From NCBI GenBank assembly GCA_946885915.1, contig CAMPHF010000009.1:1-64000 (forward strand): a stretch of DNA of 64,000 nucleotides. Reading direction: 5' to 3'. Both the position numbers and the translations under genes were made by a program. The stretch comes from an uncultured Idiomarina sp. (GTDB taxonomy: Bacteria; Pseudomonadota; Gammaproteobacteria; Enterobacterales; Alteromonadaceae). Under the pieces are notes generated by a model. It did no database searches and was not told where the DNA came from. It worked only from the letters and a program-made list of their open reading frames with translations. This document shows, piece after piece, positions 28,850 to 36,500 of the stretch (the first letter of the stretch is position 1; each line of letters begins with the position of its first letter).

Positions 28850-28951
28850 GGCATGAGCCTTTTCTAAGTTGAGACCCAAACGGGTTGGAACTAAAAGTTA
28901 GACAAGTTCACAGTCTATGCGATAACCAGTGTGCATGGTAGACTCTTAAAC

Positions 28952-29401
28952 ATGAATGAAACAGAACGAAATCGCCTACTTACTAAAGCCGAGAAACTCT
29001 GTGATAAGCGCGGTGTACGACTCACCCCAGCACGCCGAGAAGTATTCGCGATCTTAGCGCATGAAAGTGGTGCGATTGGCGCTTACGACTTACTTGATAA
29101 ATTGCGCGCAGCGGTACCAAATGCCAAACCACCGACCATTTATCGCGCCTTAGATTTTCTGCAGGAACAAGGTTTTGTGCATAAGATCAGCTCTAGTAAC
29201 AGCTACGTACTATGCTCTCACTTTGACCATCGACACCCAGTCCAGATGCTCATTTGTGAGCAATGCGGTAATGTACAAGAGATTCAGTCTGAAGGTGTTT
29301 ATGCGGCCTTGCTAAAACAAGCACAAGATCAGGGTTTTGTCGTGTCGGCACAAACCATAGAAGCACATGGACTATGTCGCGATTGTGCGACGGTAAATTA
29401 A
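28952..29401 (+). CDS. zur: Zinc uptake regulator, Fur family
   Basis: 149 residues from the ATG at 28952 (MNETERNRLLTKAEKLCDKR); a GTG at 28931 would add seven residues. It has the winged-helix domain with KPPTIYRALDFLQEQGFVHK and the structural zinc motifs CEQC and CRDC in the C-terminal half, with HFDHRHPVQMLICEQCGNVQ between them. The pattern fits Zur rather than Fur: it starts with an extra helix and lacks the Fur HHDH-rich region. It should repress zinc uptake genes. It may form an operon with cheX, whose start lies 17 bases downstream. Confidence 0.88.
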   Translation: MNETERNRLLTKAEKLCDKRGVRLTPARREVFAILAHESGAIGAYDLLDKLRAAVPNAKPPTIYRALDFLQEQGFVHKISSSNSYVLCSHFDHRHPVQMLICEQCGNVQEIQSEGVYAALLKQAQDQGFVVSAQTIEAHGLCRDCATVN

Positions 29402-29418
29402 GGATGTGGGAAGACGAA

Positions 29419-29889
29419 ATGAACGCAGAATTTGTAAATCCATTTTTAAATGCGCTCAAAAATGTACTCGCCACCATGGCCAATATGGAATTAAAGGCTG
29501 GGGCTGCGGCACTAAAAAAAGATGAGCGCGCTCGCGGTGATGTATCAGGTTTGATTGGCATGGTAGGACCGCAATTGAAAGGTTCTTTTAGCATTTCATT
29601 TGAGCAAGGTTTAGCCTTCGAAATTATGCACAAAATGTTGGGCGAGCGCCCGGAAAGTCTGAACGAAGATGTGTGTGACATGGTGGGAGAAATTACCAAC
29701 ATGGTTACCGGCGGCGCGAAACGCGAATTGGGCGAAAAAGGCTTTGATTTCGACATGGCAACGCCGATTGTCGTATCCGGCAAAGAGCATACTATTTCAC
29801 ACCGCTCTGAAGGCCCGAAACTTATCATGCCGTTCAGCCACATTGCTGGTAAGGCTTATATTGAAATCTGTTTCGACCGCGCAGTATAA
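29419..29889 (+). CDS. cheX: CheX-family chemotaxis phosphatase-like protein
   Basis: 156 residues from the ATG at 29419 with GGGAAG 5 bases upstream. The CheC/CheX/FliY-type motif E-x2-N is seen in VGEITNMVTGGAKRELGEKG (about 88-107), where Glu and Asn dephosphorylate CheY-P. A second such motif is absent, as in CheX. Other signature parts are GLIGMVGPQLKGSFSISFEQ and a C-terminal GKAYIEICFD. No chemotaxis gene is nearby, so this is an orphan. It could act on a response regulator other than CheY. Confidence 0.82.
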   Translation: MNAEFVNPFLNALKNVLATMANMELKAGAAALKKDERARGDVSGLIGMVGPQLKGSFSISFEQGLAFEIMHKMLGERPESLNEDVCDMVGEITNMVTGGAKRELGEKGFDFDMATPIVVSGKEHTISHRSEGPKLIMPFSHIAGKAYIEICFDRAV

Positions 29890-29904
29890 GCAAGAACACT
29901 CATC

Positions 29905-29929
29905 ATTAGGCTGCTAACGGCAGCCTAAT
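29905..29929. terminator. Hairpin at the cheX/dnaB convergent junction
   Basis: ATTAGGCTGC and GCAGCCTAAT, a perfect 10-bp stem with a 5-base loop. One arm contains the dnaB stop codon. There is no T run on either side, so it may protect 3' ends or work with Rho rather than be a classical terminator. Confidence 0.5.
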
Positions 29930-31340
29930 AATCATCATCACTCGCTCGTACAAAGTTATCAAACCGCGATAGTTGCCCGTGGAACTTCAACTCTAGACTG
30001 CCAATCGGTCCATTCCGCTGCTTACCAATGATCACCTCAGCCAAACCTTTCTGCGATGAATCAGGGTGATACACCTCATCCCGATAGATGAACATGATCA
30101 CATCGGCGTCTTGTTCAATCGAGCCTGATTCCCGCAAATCCGAGTTCACAGGCCGCTTATCTGCACGTTGCTCAAGCGAGCGGTTGAGCTGAGACAATGC
30201 AACCACTGGCACCTTCAACTCCTTCGCCAATGACTTTAATGAACGCGAAATTTCGGCAATTTCTAAGGTCCTGTTTTCGCTCATGCCAGGCACTGTCATT
30301 AACTGCAGGTAGTCGACCATGATCATGGCAATGCCATCGTGCTCGCGGGCGATTCGACGCGCGCGCGAACGCACCTCATTAGGCGTTAATCCAGACGCGT
30401 CATCGATAAACATGTTGCCTTTATCATTCAACAAATTCATGACCGAGGCTATTCGCGCCCAGTCGTCATCTTCGAGCCGTCCGGTTCTAATTTTAGTTTG
30501 GTCAACGCGACTCAATGATGCCAGCATCCTCATCATGAGCTGCTCAGCAGGCATCTCCAAACTAAACACTAATACTGGCTTGTCAGAATTTAATGCGGCG
30601 TTTTCGCATAAGTTCATCGCAAATGTGGTTTTACCCATAGATGGGCGAGCAGCCACAATAATCAGATCAGAAGGTTGGAGGCCTGCCGTCATCCGATCCA
30701 AATCATGGAAGCCGGTGGACAGCCCCGTTACACCATTGTGATTTTTTATCTTACTTAAGGCTTCAATTTGCGCGATGGTCTTCTCTAGCACGCTACCGAT
30801 ACGTTGTGGACCGTCGGTGCCAGATACGCGCTTCTCGGCAATTTGAAACACCTTACGTTCGGCTTCATCGAGTAGCTCCGCACTCGTCCGATTCTGCGTA
30901 TCAAAGCCGGATTCGGCAATGTCATTAGCTACCGCAATCATCTCGCGAACCACAGCTCGCTCACGAACAATCTGCGCGTATGCGTGTATGTTCGCCGAAC
31001 TGGGTGTGTTTTTAGCAATTTCGCCCAAGTAGGCAAAGCCACCCACCGTCGCCAGTTCTCCTGAAGCCTCTAGCGCCTCAGATACCGTAACTAAATCGAG
31101 TGGTTGGGAGCGTTCGCTCAAATATTGCATAGCGGCGAAAATCTTGCGATGCGCACTGTGATAAAAGTCGTCGGTAATGACTTTACCAGCCACTTGATCC
31201 CATGCTTCGTTATCTAGCATCAAGCCACCGAGTACTGATTGCTCAGCTTCAATAGAATGCGGCGGGGTTTTGATCGCATCTAACTTCGCATCACCCGTAA
31301 GTTTTTGCCGACGCGATTTGGTTGCTTGATCTGGAGTCAT
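29925..31340 (-). CDS. dnaB: Replicative DNA helicase DnaB
   Basis: 471 residues from the ATG at 31340; a GTG four codons upstream is possible. The N-terminal DnaG-interacting domain (PPHSIEAEQSVLGGLMLDNE) is joined by a linker to the RecA-like motor with Walker A ARPSMGKTTFA, Walker B MIMVDYLQLM and the arginine-finger region KRPVNSDLRESGSIEQDADV. No intein interrupts it. In many gammaproteobacteria dnaB follows rplI; here an ECF sigma operon and a terminator lie between. Confidence 0.98.
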   Translation of the reverse strand: MTPDQATKSRRQKLTGDAKLDAIKTPPHSIEAEQSVLGGLMLDNEAWDQVAGKVITDDFYHSAHRKIFAAMQYLSERSQPLDLVTVSEALEASGELATVGGFAYLGEIAKNTPSSANIHAYAQIVRERAVVREMIAVANDIAESGFDTQNRTSAELLDEAERKVFQIAEKRVSGTDGPQRIGSVLEKTIAQIEALSKIKNHNGVTGLSTGFHDLDRMTAGLQPSDLIIVAARPSMGKTTFAMNLCENAALNSDKPVLVFSLEMPAEQLMMRMLASLSRVDQTKIRTGRLEDDDWARIASVMNLLNDKGNMFIDDASGLTPNEVRSRARRIAREHDGIAMIMVDYLQLMTVPGMSENRTLEIAEISRSLKSLAKELKVPVVALSQLNRSLEQRADKRPVNSDLRESGSIEQDADVIMFIYRDEVYHPDSSQKGLAEVIIGKQRNGPIGSLELKFHGQLSRFDNFVRASDDDY

Positions 31341-31410
31341 GAAGGATGTCACCGTACTCGTTGCGATTCCCTGTGAAGAAGACTGTGACTATACAAAAAC
31401 CGCGACCATT

Positions 31411-31444
31411 AAAAAAGCAGAACCGTCATTGGTTCTGCTTTTTT
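31411..31444 (-). terminator. Intrinsic terminator after the DUF4097 gene
   Basis: AAAAAAGCAGAACC and GGTTCTGCTTTTTT form a 14-bp stem around GTCATT, with A and T runs that make it effective in both directions. It ends the ECF sigma operon transcribed on the minus strand and separates it from dnaB. Confidence 0.92.
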
Positions 31445-31463
31445 ATCGCTGCTAAGCGGCCAT

Positions 31464-32438
31464 TTATTTGCGAGTCAGCACGATATCTCCGCTTACAGTG
31501 GTCACGTTAATACTGCCAGCGCCTTCACCAACCCGAGTTTGTAACCAACGCGCGGGGCCATATTTAGCTTTTTCCGCAGCCGCAGGCGATAGCTGATTAC
31601 GAATATCACCGCCCGCATTAGTACTTAAATCTAGCTCCGCATTAAGCTCGCCATAAAGTGCCAGCACCACGTTGCCACTGACGCTATTACCACGAATACT
31701 GCCGCCTTCAAGCAACGAGGTGGCAATGCTAATATCACCGCTCACTGCACGTATCTGTAATTGCTCGGTTGCCGCCAGCCGCAATTCAATATCACCAGAT
31801 ACCGCCTCAACTGATACGCGTTTTGCATCTACATCTACCTCTACTTCCCCACTCACCGATGCAAACTTCGCTTCAGTGTAGGTAGATTGACGATCGCTCA
31901 CCTCGCCACTTACCGTTTGAAAATTAGCGGTGCCAGTATTTCCCCGACTCTCGACATCACCGCTAATACTACTTAAACGTAAACTACCTTGGCTATTGTC
32001 GACCTCGACATCACCCGAAATAGTCTCGAGCGCCAAATCGCCAACTATTCCACTCGCGCTGATATTGCTCGAAACCCCAGCAAAGTTAGTGGTGGTATTG
32101 GCTGGAATAGTGATGCGTAAATCTGAACCCGGCTCATCGTTCCATGAGCGTCGATCGGATGGCATTTTCACCACAATATACAAAGTATTACCACGCTGCT
32201 CGAACTCAAATCGCTCGGCGAGTGGATCAAGAGTGCCCGTGACGCTAACGCTGCGATCCGCACTTGCGGTTAAAGTGACCTGGCCCCGCATGTTTTCAAT
32301 CTGAATTTGCGCGCTATCGGGGAGTGTTTTACGTTCATTAATTTCGGTCGCTGACACATTTGGCGTCATTGCGAGTGTCACCAGTAAGCTTGAACAGCCA
32401 AGCCAGAAGCCTTGGTTGAAGATAGATAAATTTCGCAT
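31464..32438 (-). CDS. Exported DUF4097-type beta-helix protein
   Basis: 324 residues from the ATG at 32438, which has GAGGAAG about 5 bases upstream; an ATG six codons earlier lacks this. A signal peptide (LGCSSLLVTLAMTPNVSATE) is followed by short repeated strands carrying VSG(D/E)(V/I): ETISGDVEV, SSISGDVES, QTVSGEVSD, ASVSGEVEV, EAVSGDIEL, RAVSGDISI, NSVSGNVVL and a final TTVSGDIVL. This is the pattern of DUF4097, a predicted right-handed beta-helix. It is the third gene of the sigma/anti-sigma operon, where DUF4097 proteins are common; its role is not established. Confidence 0.87.
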   Translation of the reverse strand: MRNLSIFNQGFWLGCSSLLVTLAMTPNVSATEINERKTLPDSAQIQIENMRGQVTLTASADRSVSVTGTLDPLAERFEFEQRGNTLYIVVKMPSDRRSWNDEPGSDLRITIPANTTTNFAGVSSNISASGIVGDLALETISGDVEVDNSQGSLRLSSISGDVESRGNTGTANFQTVSGEVSDRQSTYTEAKFASVSGEVEVDVDAKRVSVEAVSGDIELRLAATEQLQIRAVSGDISIATSLLEGGSIRGNSVSGNVVLALYGELNAELDLSTNAGGDIRNQLSPAAAEKAKYGPARWLQTRVGEGAGSINVTTVSGDIVLTRK

Positions 32439-32495
32439 AAGTACTTCCTCACTCATCCTGCAATTGTTTCGGTTTAGATGATCCCATCTCGGCGC

Positions 32496-32972
32496 TTAAA
32501 TTTGTTGCCAACGAGCGGTATTTTGTAAATCAAGTCGCAACAACTCCAATTCTTGTTGATGCACATAGCGCAGCATATCTAACAGAGCTTTATTATCTGG
32601 CTCTCGTTGCAACGCCTCACTAATGGCGCTTGCTGCTTCACGTAACTGCACCAGCTCGGTCTCAGTTGCCGCACTTGGCGTGCGCGCCAAGTCGGCATAG
32701 CTAGCAAGCATGAGTTGTCGCTGTTGCTGCTGATGCGCATTTAAGACTTCCACCAGCGATGCCGGGGCAACCTCAGGCGTTACTGACCATTGCCACCATG
32801 ACAAGCCACTAATAGTCACGACTAGTGCTGCTGCGATACCGTAATACCAGGCTGCTTGCGGTGGTTGTGAACCCGATCTTTGTACAATCGCATGCTCAAC
32901 TCCGGTCCACAAATCACGCTTAGGCGTAAGATCCTGCGCCTGCTGTTGCATTAATTCATCTAATCGCGACAT
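32496..32972 (-). CDS. Putative anti-sigma factor, single-pass membrane protein
   Basis: 158 residues from the ATG at 32972, two bases after the sigma gene stop with GAGGGGG 7 bases upstream, so translation is coupled. The N-terminal 40 residues are cytoplasmic (MSRLDELMQQQAQDLTPKRD, DLWTGVEHAIVQR), then there is one helix (WYYGIAAALVVTISGLSWWQW), then a helical periplasmic part rich in Gln/Glu. Position and topology fit an anti-sigma factor, but I see no zinc HxxxCxxC motif, so the inhibition mode would differ from ZAS proteins. Confidence 0.72.
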   Translation of the reverse strand: MSRLDELMQQQAQDLTPKRDLWTGVEHAIVQRSGSQPPQAAWYYGIAAALVVTISGLSWWQWSVTPEVAPASLVEVLNAHQQQQRQLMLASYADLARTPSAATETELVQLREAASAISEALQREPDNKALLDMLRYVHQQELELLRLDLQNTARWQQI

Positions 32973-32974
32973 CG

Positions 32975-33535
32975 TTACGCCCCCTCGCCTAACCACGTTT
33001 CTAAACTTTGCCGAGCCCGGTGAAATTGCGCTTTACTGGTGCCCACTGCAATATTCAATTGACTCGCGACTTCATCATGGCGCAAGCCTTCTAAACCATG
33101 TAGAACAAATACCCAACGGGTCTGAGCCGGTAACTTTTGAATTAACCGATCAAGCTCGGTGAGATCCGCCGGCGCCGAATCAAGTGTGGCCGTATTATGC
33201 ATGTCGAGTTCACTCTCATCTGATGAACTCACCAGCCGTCGGAACCAACGTCGTTCCTTGCGTAATTCGGATATTGCGACTCGGCTCGCGACCGTATGCA
33301 GCCATGTCGAAAATTTGCTCTCATATCGAAATGAACCGAGTTTTTGCCACACTTGCACAAACACTTCTTGCGTCAAGTCCTCGGCTAATGAAGTTTGCCC
33401 ACACAGCCGCCACACCAAGCCGAACACACGCTTATGATGACGATTAAACAATCGCTGAAAGGCTAGCACTTGTCCTTGTTGAGCCAGCCGAACATCAACC
33501 TCGTCCGGATCGCTGAGCATGGGCGTTACATTCAA
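32975..33535 (-). CDS. ECF-family RNA polymerase sigma factor
   Basis: 186 residues from a TTG at 33535 with AAGGA 7 bases upstream; the ATG at 33520 is the alternative. Region 2 (AFQRLFNRHHKRVFGLVWRL, LAEDLTQEVFVQVWQKLGSF, STWLHTVASRVAISELRKER) and region 4 (LPAQTRWVFVLHGLEGLRHD, EVASQLNIAVGTSKAQFHRA) are complete. Regions 1 and 3 are absent, as in extracytoplasmic-function sigmas. It heads the operon with the putative anti-sigma and DUF4097 genes; a matching ECF-like promoter precedes it. Confidence 0.93.
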   Translation of the reverse strand: MNVTPMLSDPDEVDVRLAQQGQVLAFQRLFNRHHKRVFGLVWRLCGQTSLAEDLTQEVFVQVWQKLGSFRYESKFSTWLHTVASRVAISELRKERRWFRRLVSSSDESELDMHNTATLDSAPADLTELDRLIQKLPAQTRWVFVLHGLEGLRHDEVASQLNIAVGTSKAQFHRARQSLETWLGEGA

Positions 33536-33583
33536 TGGTCTTTCCTTCTACAACATTGGGTCAGCAACTTAGTTATGGAGTAT

Positions 33584-33610
33584 GACGCAGAATAAAGATG
33601 AGAGGTTTAC
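33584..33610 (-). promoter_or_regulatory. Candidate autoregulated ECF promoter
   Basis: On the minus strand GTAAACC, 16 bases, then CGTC. An AAC-containing -35 and a CGTC -10 are typical of promoters read by ECF sigma factors, which often transcribe their own operon. It lies about 50 bases upstream of the sigma gene start. Confidence 0.5.
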
Positions 33611-33628
33611 AGTGCATGAAAAAAAAGC

Positions 33629-33658
33629 AAAAAAAACCGCATCTAAAAAGATGCGGTT
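33629..33658 (-). terminator. Intrinsic terminator after rplI
   Basis: AACCGCATC and GATGCGGTT form a 9-bp stem around TAAAAA. On the minus strand six or more T follow, then a second T run. It ends the rpsF-priB-rpsR-rplI transcript. Confidence 0.9.
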
Positions 33659-33682
33659 CTTATCAAGCAACAGCTTATAGAC

Positions 33683-34135
33683 TTAGTCTTGCGCTACTAC
33701 TTGTAATTTTACCGATGCAAATACGTCTGAATGCAAATGCAATTCGATGTCGTACTCGCCAACGTCACGTAAGGTGCCGTTTGGTAACAATACTTCGCTT
33801 TTCTTCACTGGCACGCCAGCTGCAGTCACCGCATCTGCGATGTCACGAGTACCGATAGAACCGAACAACTTACCTTCATCACCGGCTTTCGAGCTGATAG
33901 TCACCACGTCAAGCGCTTGTACTTTCTCAGCGCGCTCTTGTGCTGCAGCTAAATCTGCCGCTAATTTGGCTTCCAATTCCGCGCGACGTGTTTCAAACAC
34001 TTCGATGTTCGCTTGTGTCGCTGGAACTGCTTTACCGTGTGGGAACAAAAAGTTACGTGCGTAGCCTGATTTTACCGCTACTTTGTCACCTAAGCCGCCC
34101 AAGTTGGCAATTTTGTCTAATAGAATAATTTCCAT
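33683..34135 (-). CDS. rplI: 50S ribosomal protein L9
   Basis: 150 residues, [20 protein letters not shown]..., with the N-terminal rRNA-binding domain ([20 protein letters not shown]), a long connecting helix (about 42-75) and a C-terminal domain. L9 projects from the L1 side and affects frameshifting. It is the last gene of the rpsF operon, with 37 bases after rpsR. Confidence 0.98.
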   Translation of the reverse strand: MEIILLDKIANLGGLGDKVAVKSGYARNFLFPHGKAVPATQANIEVFETRRAELEAKLAADLAAAQERAEKVQALDVVTISSKAGDEGKLFGSIGTRDIADAVTAAGVPVKKSEVLLPNGTLRDVGEYDIELHLHSDVFASVKLQVVAQD

Positions 34136-34172
34136 TGTATGCTACCTCTTCGAGATCGTTCGCAACGCTAGC

Positions 34173-34750
<578 letters not shown>

Positions 34751-34764
<14 letters not shown>

Positions 34765-35122
34765 TATCGTCTTGAGCTTCGTTACGGTCGCCGCGACGCT
34801 CATCTTTAGGCTTCAATAATGGTGAAGGCTCAGAGATGGCTTCTTTTTTACGCATAATCATGCTGCGTAAAACTGCATCGTTGTAACGGAAAGCGGTTTC
34901 GAGCTCTTCAACAACTTCAGCTGAAGCTTCGACGTTTAAGAGGACGTAGTGAGCTTTGTGCAACTTGTTGATTGGGTAAGCCAACTGACGACGACCCAAG
35001 TCTTCTAAACGGTGGATCGTGCCCTGACCTTGCTTGATCGTTTCGCTATAACGCTCGATCATGCCCGGTACTTGCTCGCTTTGGTCCGGGTGGACCATAA
35101 ATACGATTTCATAATGACGCAT
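34751..35122 (-). CDS. rpsF: 30S ribosomal protein S6
   Basis: 123 residues, [20 protein letters not shown]..., with the RNP-like fold ([20 protein letters not shown]) and an acidic C-terminal tail of the kind that receives extra glutamates in E. coli. It heads the rpsF-priB-rpsR-rplI operon. A good promoter (35229-35257) and a leader that can hide its ribosome-binding site lie upstream. Confidence 0.98.
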
Positions 35123-35127
35123 TACTG

Positions 35128-35182
35128 CTCCTTATGGTTCATAGCTGGCAGTTGGCTCAGTCACACCACCGCTAGCAAGGAA
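35128..35182 (-). promoter_or_regulatory. rpsF leader structure (possible S6:S18 site)
   Basis: On the minus strand TTCCTTGCTAGCGGTGGT (5' side) can pair with ACTGCCAGCTA and, at the base, TCCTT with the AAGGA of the rpsF ribosome-binding site. A leader hairpin bound by the S6:S18 dimer controls this operon in many bacteria. The pairing is visible here, but I did not verify the CCG-type consensus. Confidence 0.4.
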
Positions 35183-35228
35183 CGCTGATTAATAAAATAA
35201 ACCGATAATGACTGATTTAAGCGGCGGG

Positions 35229-35257
35229 AGTCTAGCGGATTTAGTCAGTTAGTACAA
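35229..35257 (-). promoter_or_regulatory. Promoter of the rpsF-priB-rpsR-rplI operon
   Basis: On the minus strand TTGTAC, 17 bases, then TAGACT, followed by the GC-rich discriminator CCCGCCGC. It starts 7 bases after the stop of the 35264-35761 gene and about 105 bases before rpsF. The discriminator suggests growth-rate control. Confidence 0.65.
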
Positions 35258-35263
35258 GCTTTA

Positions 35264-35761
35264 CTAACCGCTCGTGGGCTCGGTCGTGGCCTTTTTTACG
35301 TGACTGAGCAACGTCGACACCACCTGTTCGGCTAACAACGCACTCACTTCGGTAGTCCCTTCAACCTGCCATTGATGCTGTTGTCCCGTTGGGGTAGCTA
35401 ATTTGGCTTGGATTCTTATCAGAGGTTCTGGCCTGAGACTCAGCAATTCGAACTCTAATTCCAGCCTAAAATGTTCGTGCCCCAATGGCACGAGCGCTGG
35501 TGGCCGAAGTTGAAATTCGTGACGAGGCGCCAGCCGACTATCAATATCTTGAGCGAGCGCAGTTAACAGTTTGCGCTGCTCGCTCGATAGTGACTCCGGT
35601 AGCCGCTCGACCACGACCAAATCTGGCTTTATCTGACGCTCAAGCGGCGTGAGCTGCGCCGTTGGCAGCCAAGCTAATGCTAGTAATAGCACCACCCCAA
35701 GCCCCAACCACACGGGTAACCAACGGCCGCTTTGTGGGCCAGCGTCAGAATGGTTAACCAC
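35264..35761 (-). CDS. Single-pass membrane protein, function unknown
   Basis: About 165 residues from the GTG at 35761, which overlaps the rlmB stop; a TTG at 35785 is the alternative. There is one N-terminal helix (WLPVWLGLGVVLLLALAWLP), then a soluble domain of about 125 residues that should face the periplasm (VVVERLPESLSSEQRKLLTA, FRLELEFELLSLRPEPLIRI). I recognise no family. It is coupled to rnr-rlmB and followed by the rpsF promoter. Confidence 0.7.
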   Translation of the reverse strand: MVNHSDAGPQSGRWLPVWLGLGVVLLLALAWLPTAQLTPLERQIKPDLVVVERLPESLSSEQRKLLTALAQDIDSRLAPRHEFQLRPPALVPLGHEHFRLELEFELLSLRPEPLIRIQAKLATPTGQQHQWQVEGTTEVSALLAEQVVSTLLSHVKKATTEPTSG

Positions 35762-36500
35762 CAAGGCGCTGCCGTACCGCTTCAAATAAGCACACCCCGG
35801 CCGCTACCGAAACGTTCAAACTACTCACCTGACCAGCTAAGGGGATGGCGATTAATTCATCACAAGTTTCACGTGTGAGGCGACGCATACCCTCGCCTTC
35901 AGCACCCATCACCAACGCCACAGGTCCGCTAAAGTCAGCCGCAAACAGGCTTTGCTGCGCTTCACCAGCAGTGCCGAGTACCCAAACTTGATGTTCCTGT
36001 AACAAGCGTAAGGTGCGCGCTAAGTTCGTCACTTGCACAAAAGGAACCGTTTCCGCAGCGCCACTGGCGACCTTACGGACGGTACCATTTAATGCCGCTG
36101 AATTATCTTTAGGAACAATAACGGCGGTTACCCCAGCTGCATCAGCCGTGCGTAAACAAGCGCCAAGATTGTGCGGATCAGTGACGCCGTCGAGCACCAA
36201 AAATAATGCTTGCCGACCGGCTTGTTCGCACAGCGTTGGTAAGTCTTGCTCGGTCAGTACGGGCGGCGCAACTGTCGTCAAAACAAGTCCTTGATGATTA
36301 CCACCTTCGGCGCGTTTATCTAAACTCGCGCGCGGCACCCACTGTACCTTTAAGCCTTGGCTTTGTAATTGATTGATCAATTGCGTCAGCGCTTGATCAC
36401 CACGCTCTTTGGCAGCATACACCTCAACTATCCGCTCTGGATGCTGAGTTAAAATAGCCCGCACAGAGTGCAGACCATAAACAGTAATTCGTTTACTCAT
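35754..36500 (-). CDS. rlmB: 23S rRNA (guanosine-2'-O-)-methyltransferase RlmB
   Basis: SpoU-family (SPOUT knot) enzyme that methylates G2251 in the P loop of 23S rRNA. The 248 residues have an N-terminal substrate-binding domain (ITVYGLHSVRAILTQHPERI) and the three SpoU motifs: LDGVTDPHNLGACLRTADAA, PVALVMGAEGEGMRRLTRE and IPLAGQVSSLNVSVAAGVCL. It overlaps rnr by 4 bases (ATGA), the usual rnr-rlmB pair. Confidence 0.97.
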   Translation of the reverse strand: MSKRITVYGLHSVRAILTQHPERIVEVYAAKERGDQALTQLINQLQSQGLKVQWVPRASLDKRAEGGNHQGLVLTTVAPPVLTEQDLPTLCEQAGRQALFLVLDGVTDPHNLGACLRTADAAGVTAVIVPKDNSAALNGTVRKVASGAAETVPFVQVTNLARTLRLLQEHQVWVLGTAGEAQQSLFAADFSGPVALVMGAEGEGMRRLTRETCDELIAIPLAGQVSSLNVSVAAGVCLFEAVRQRLGG

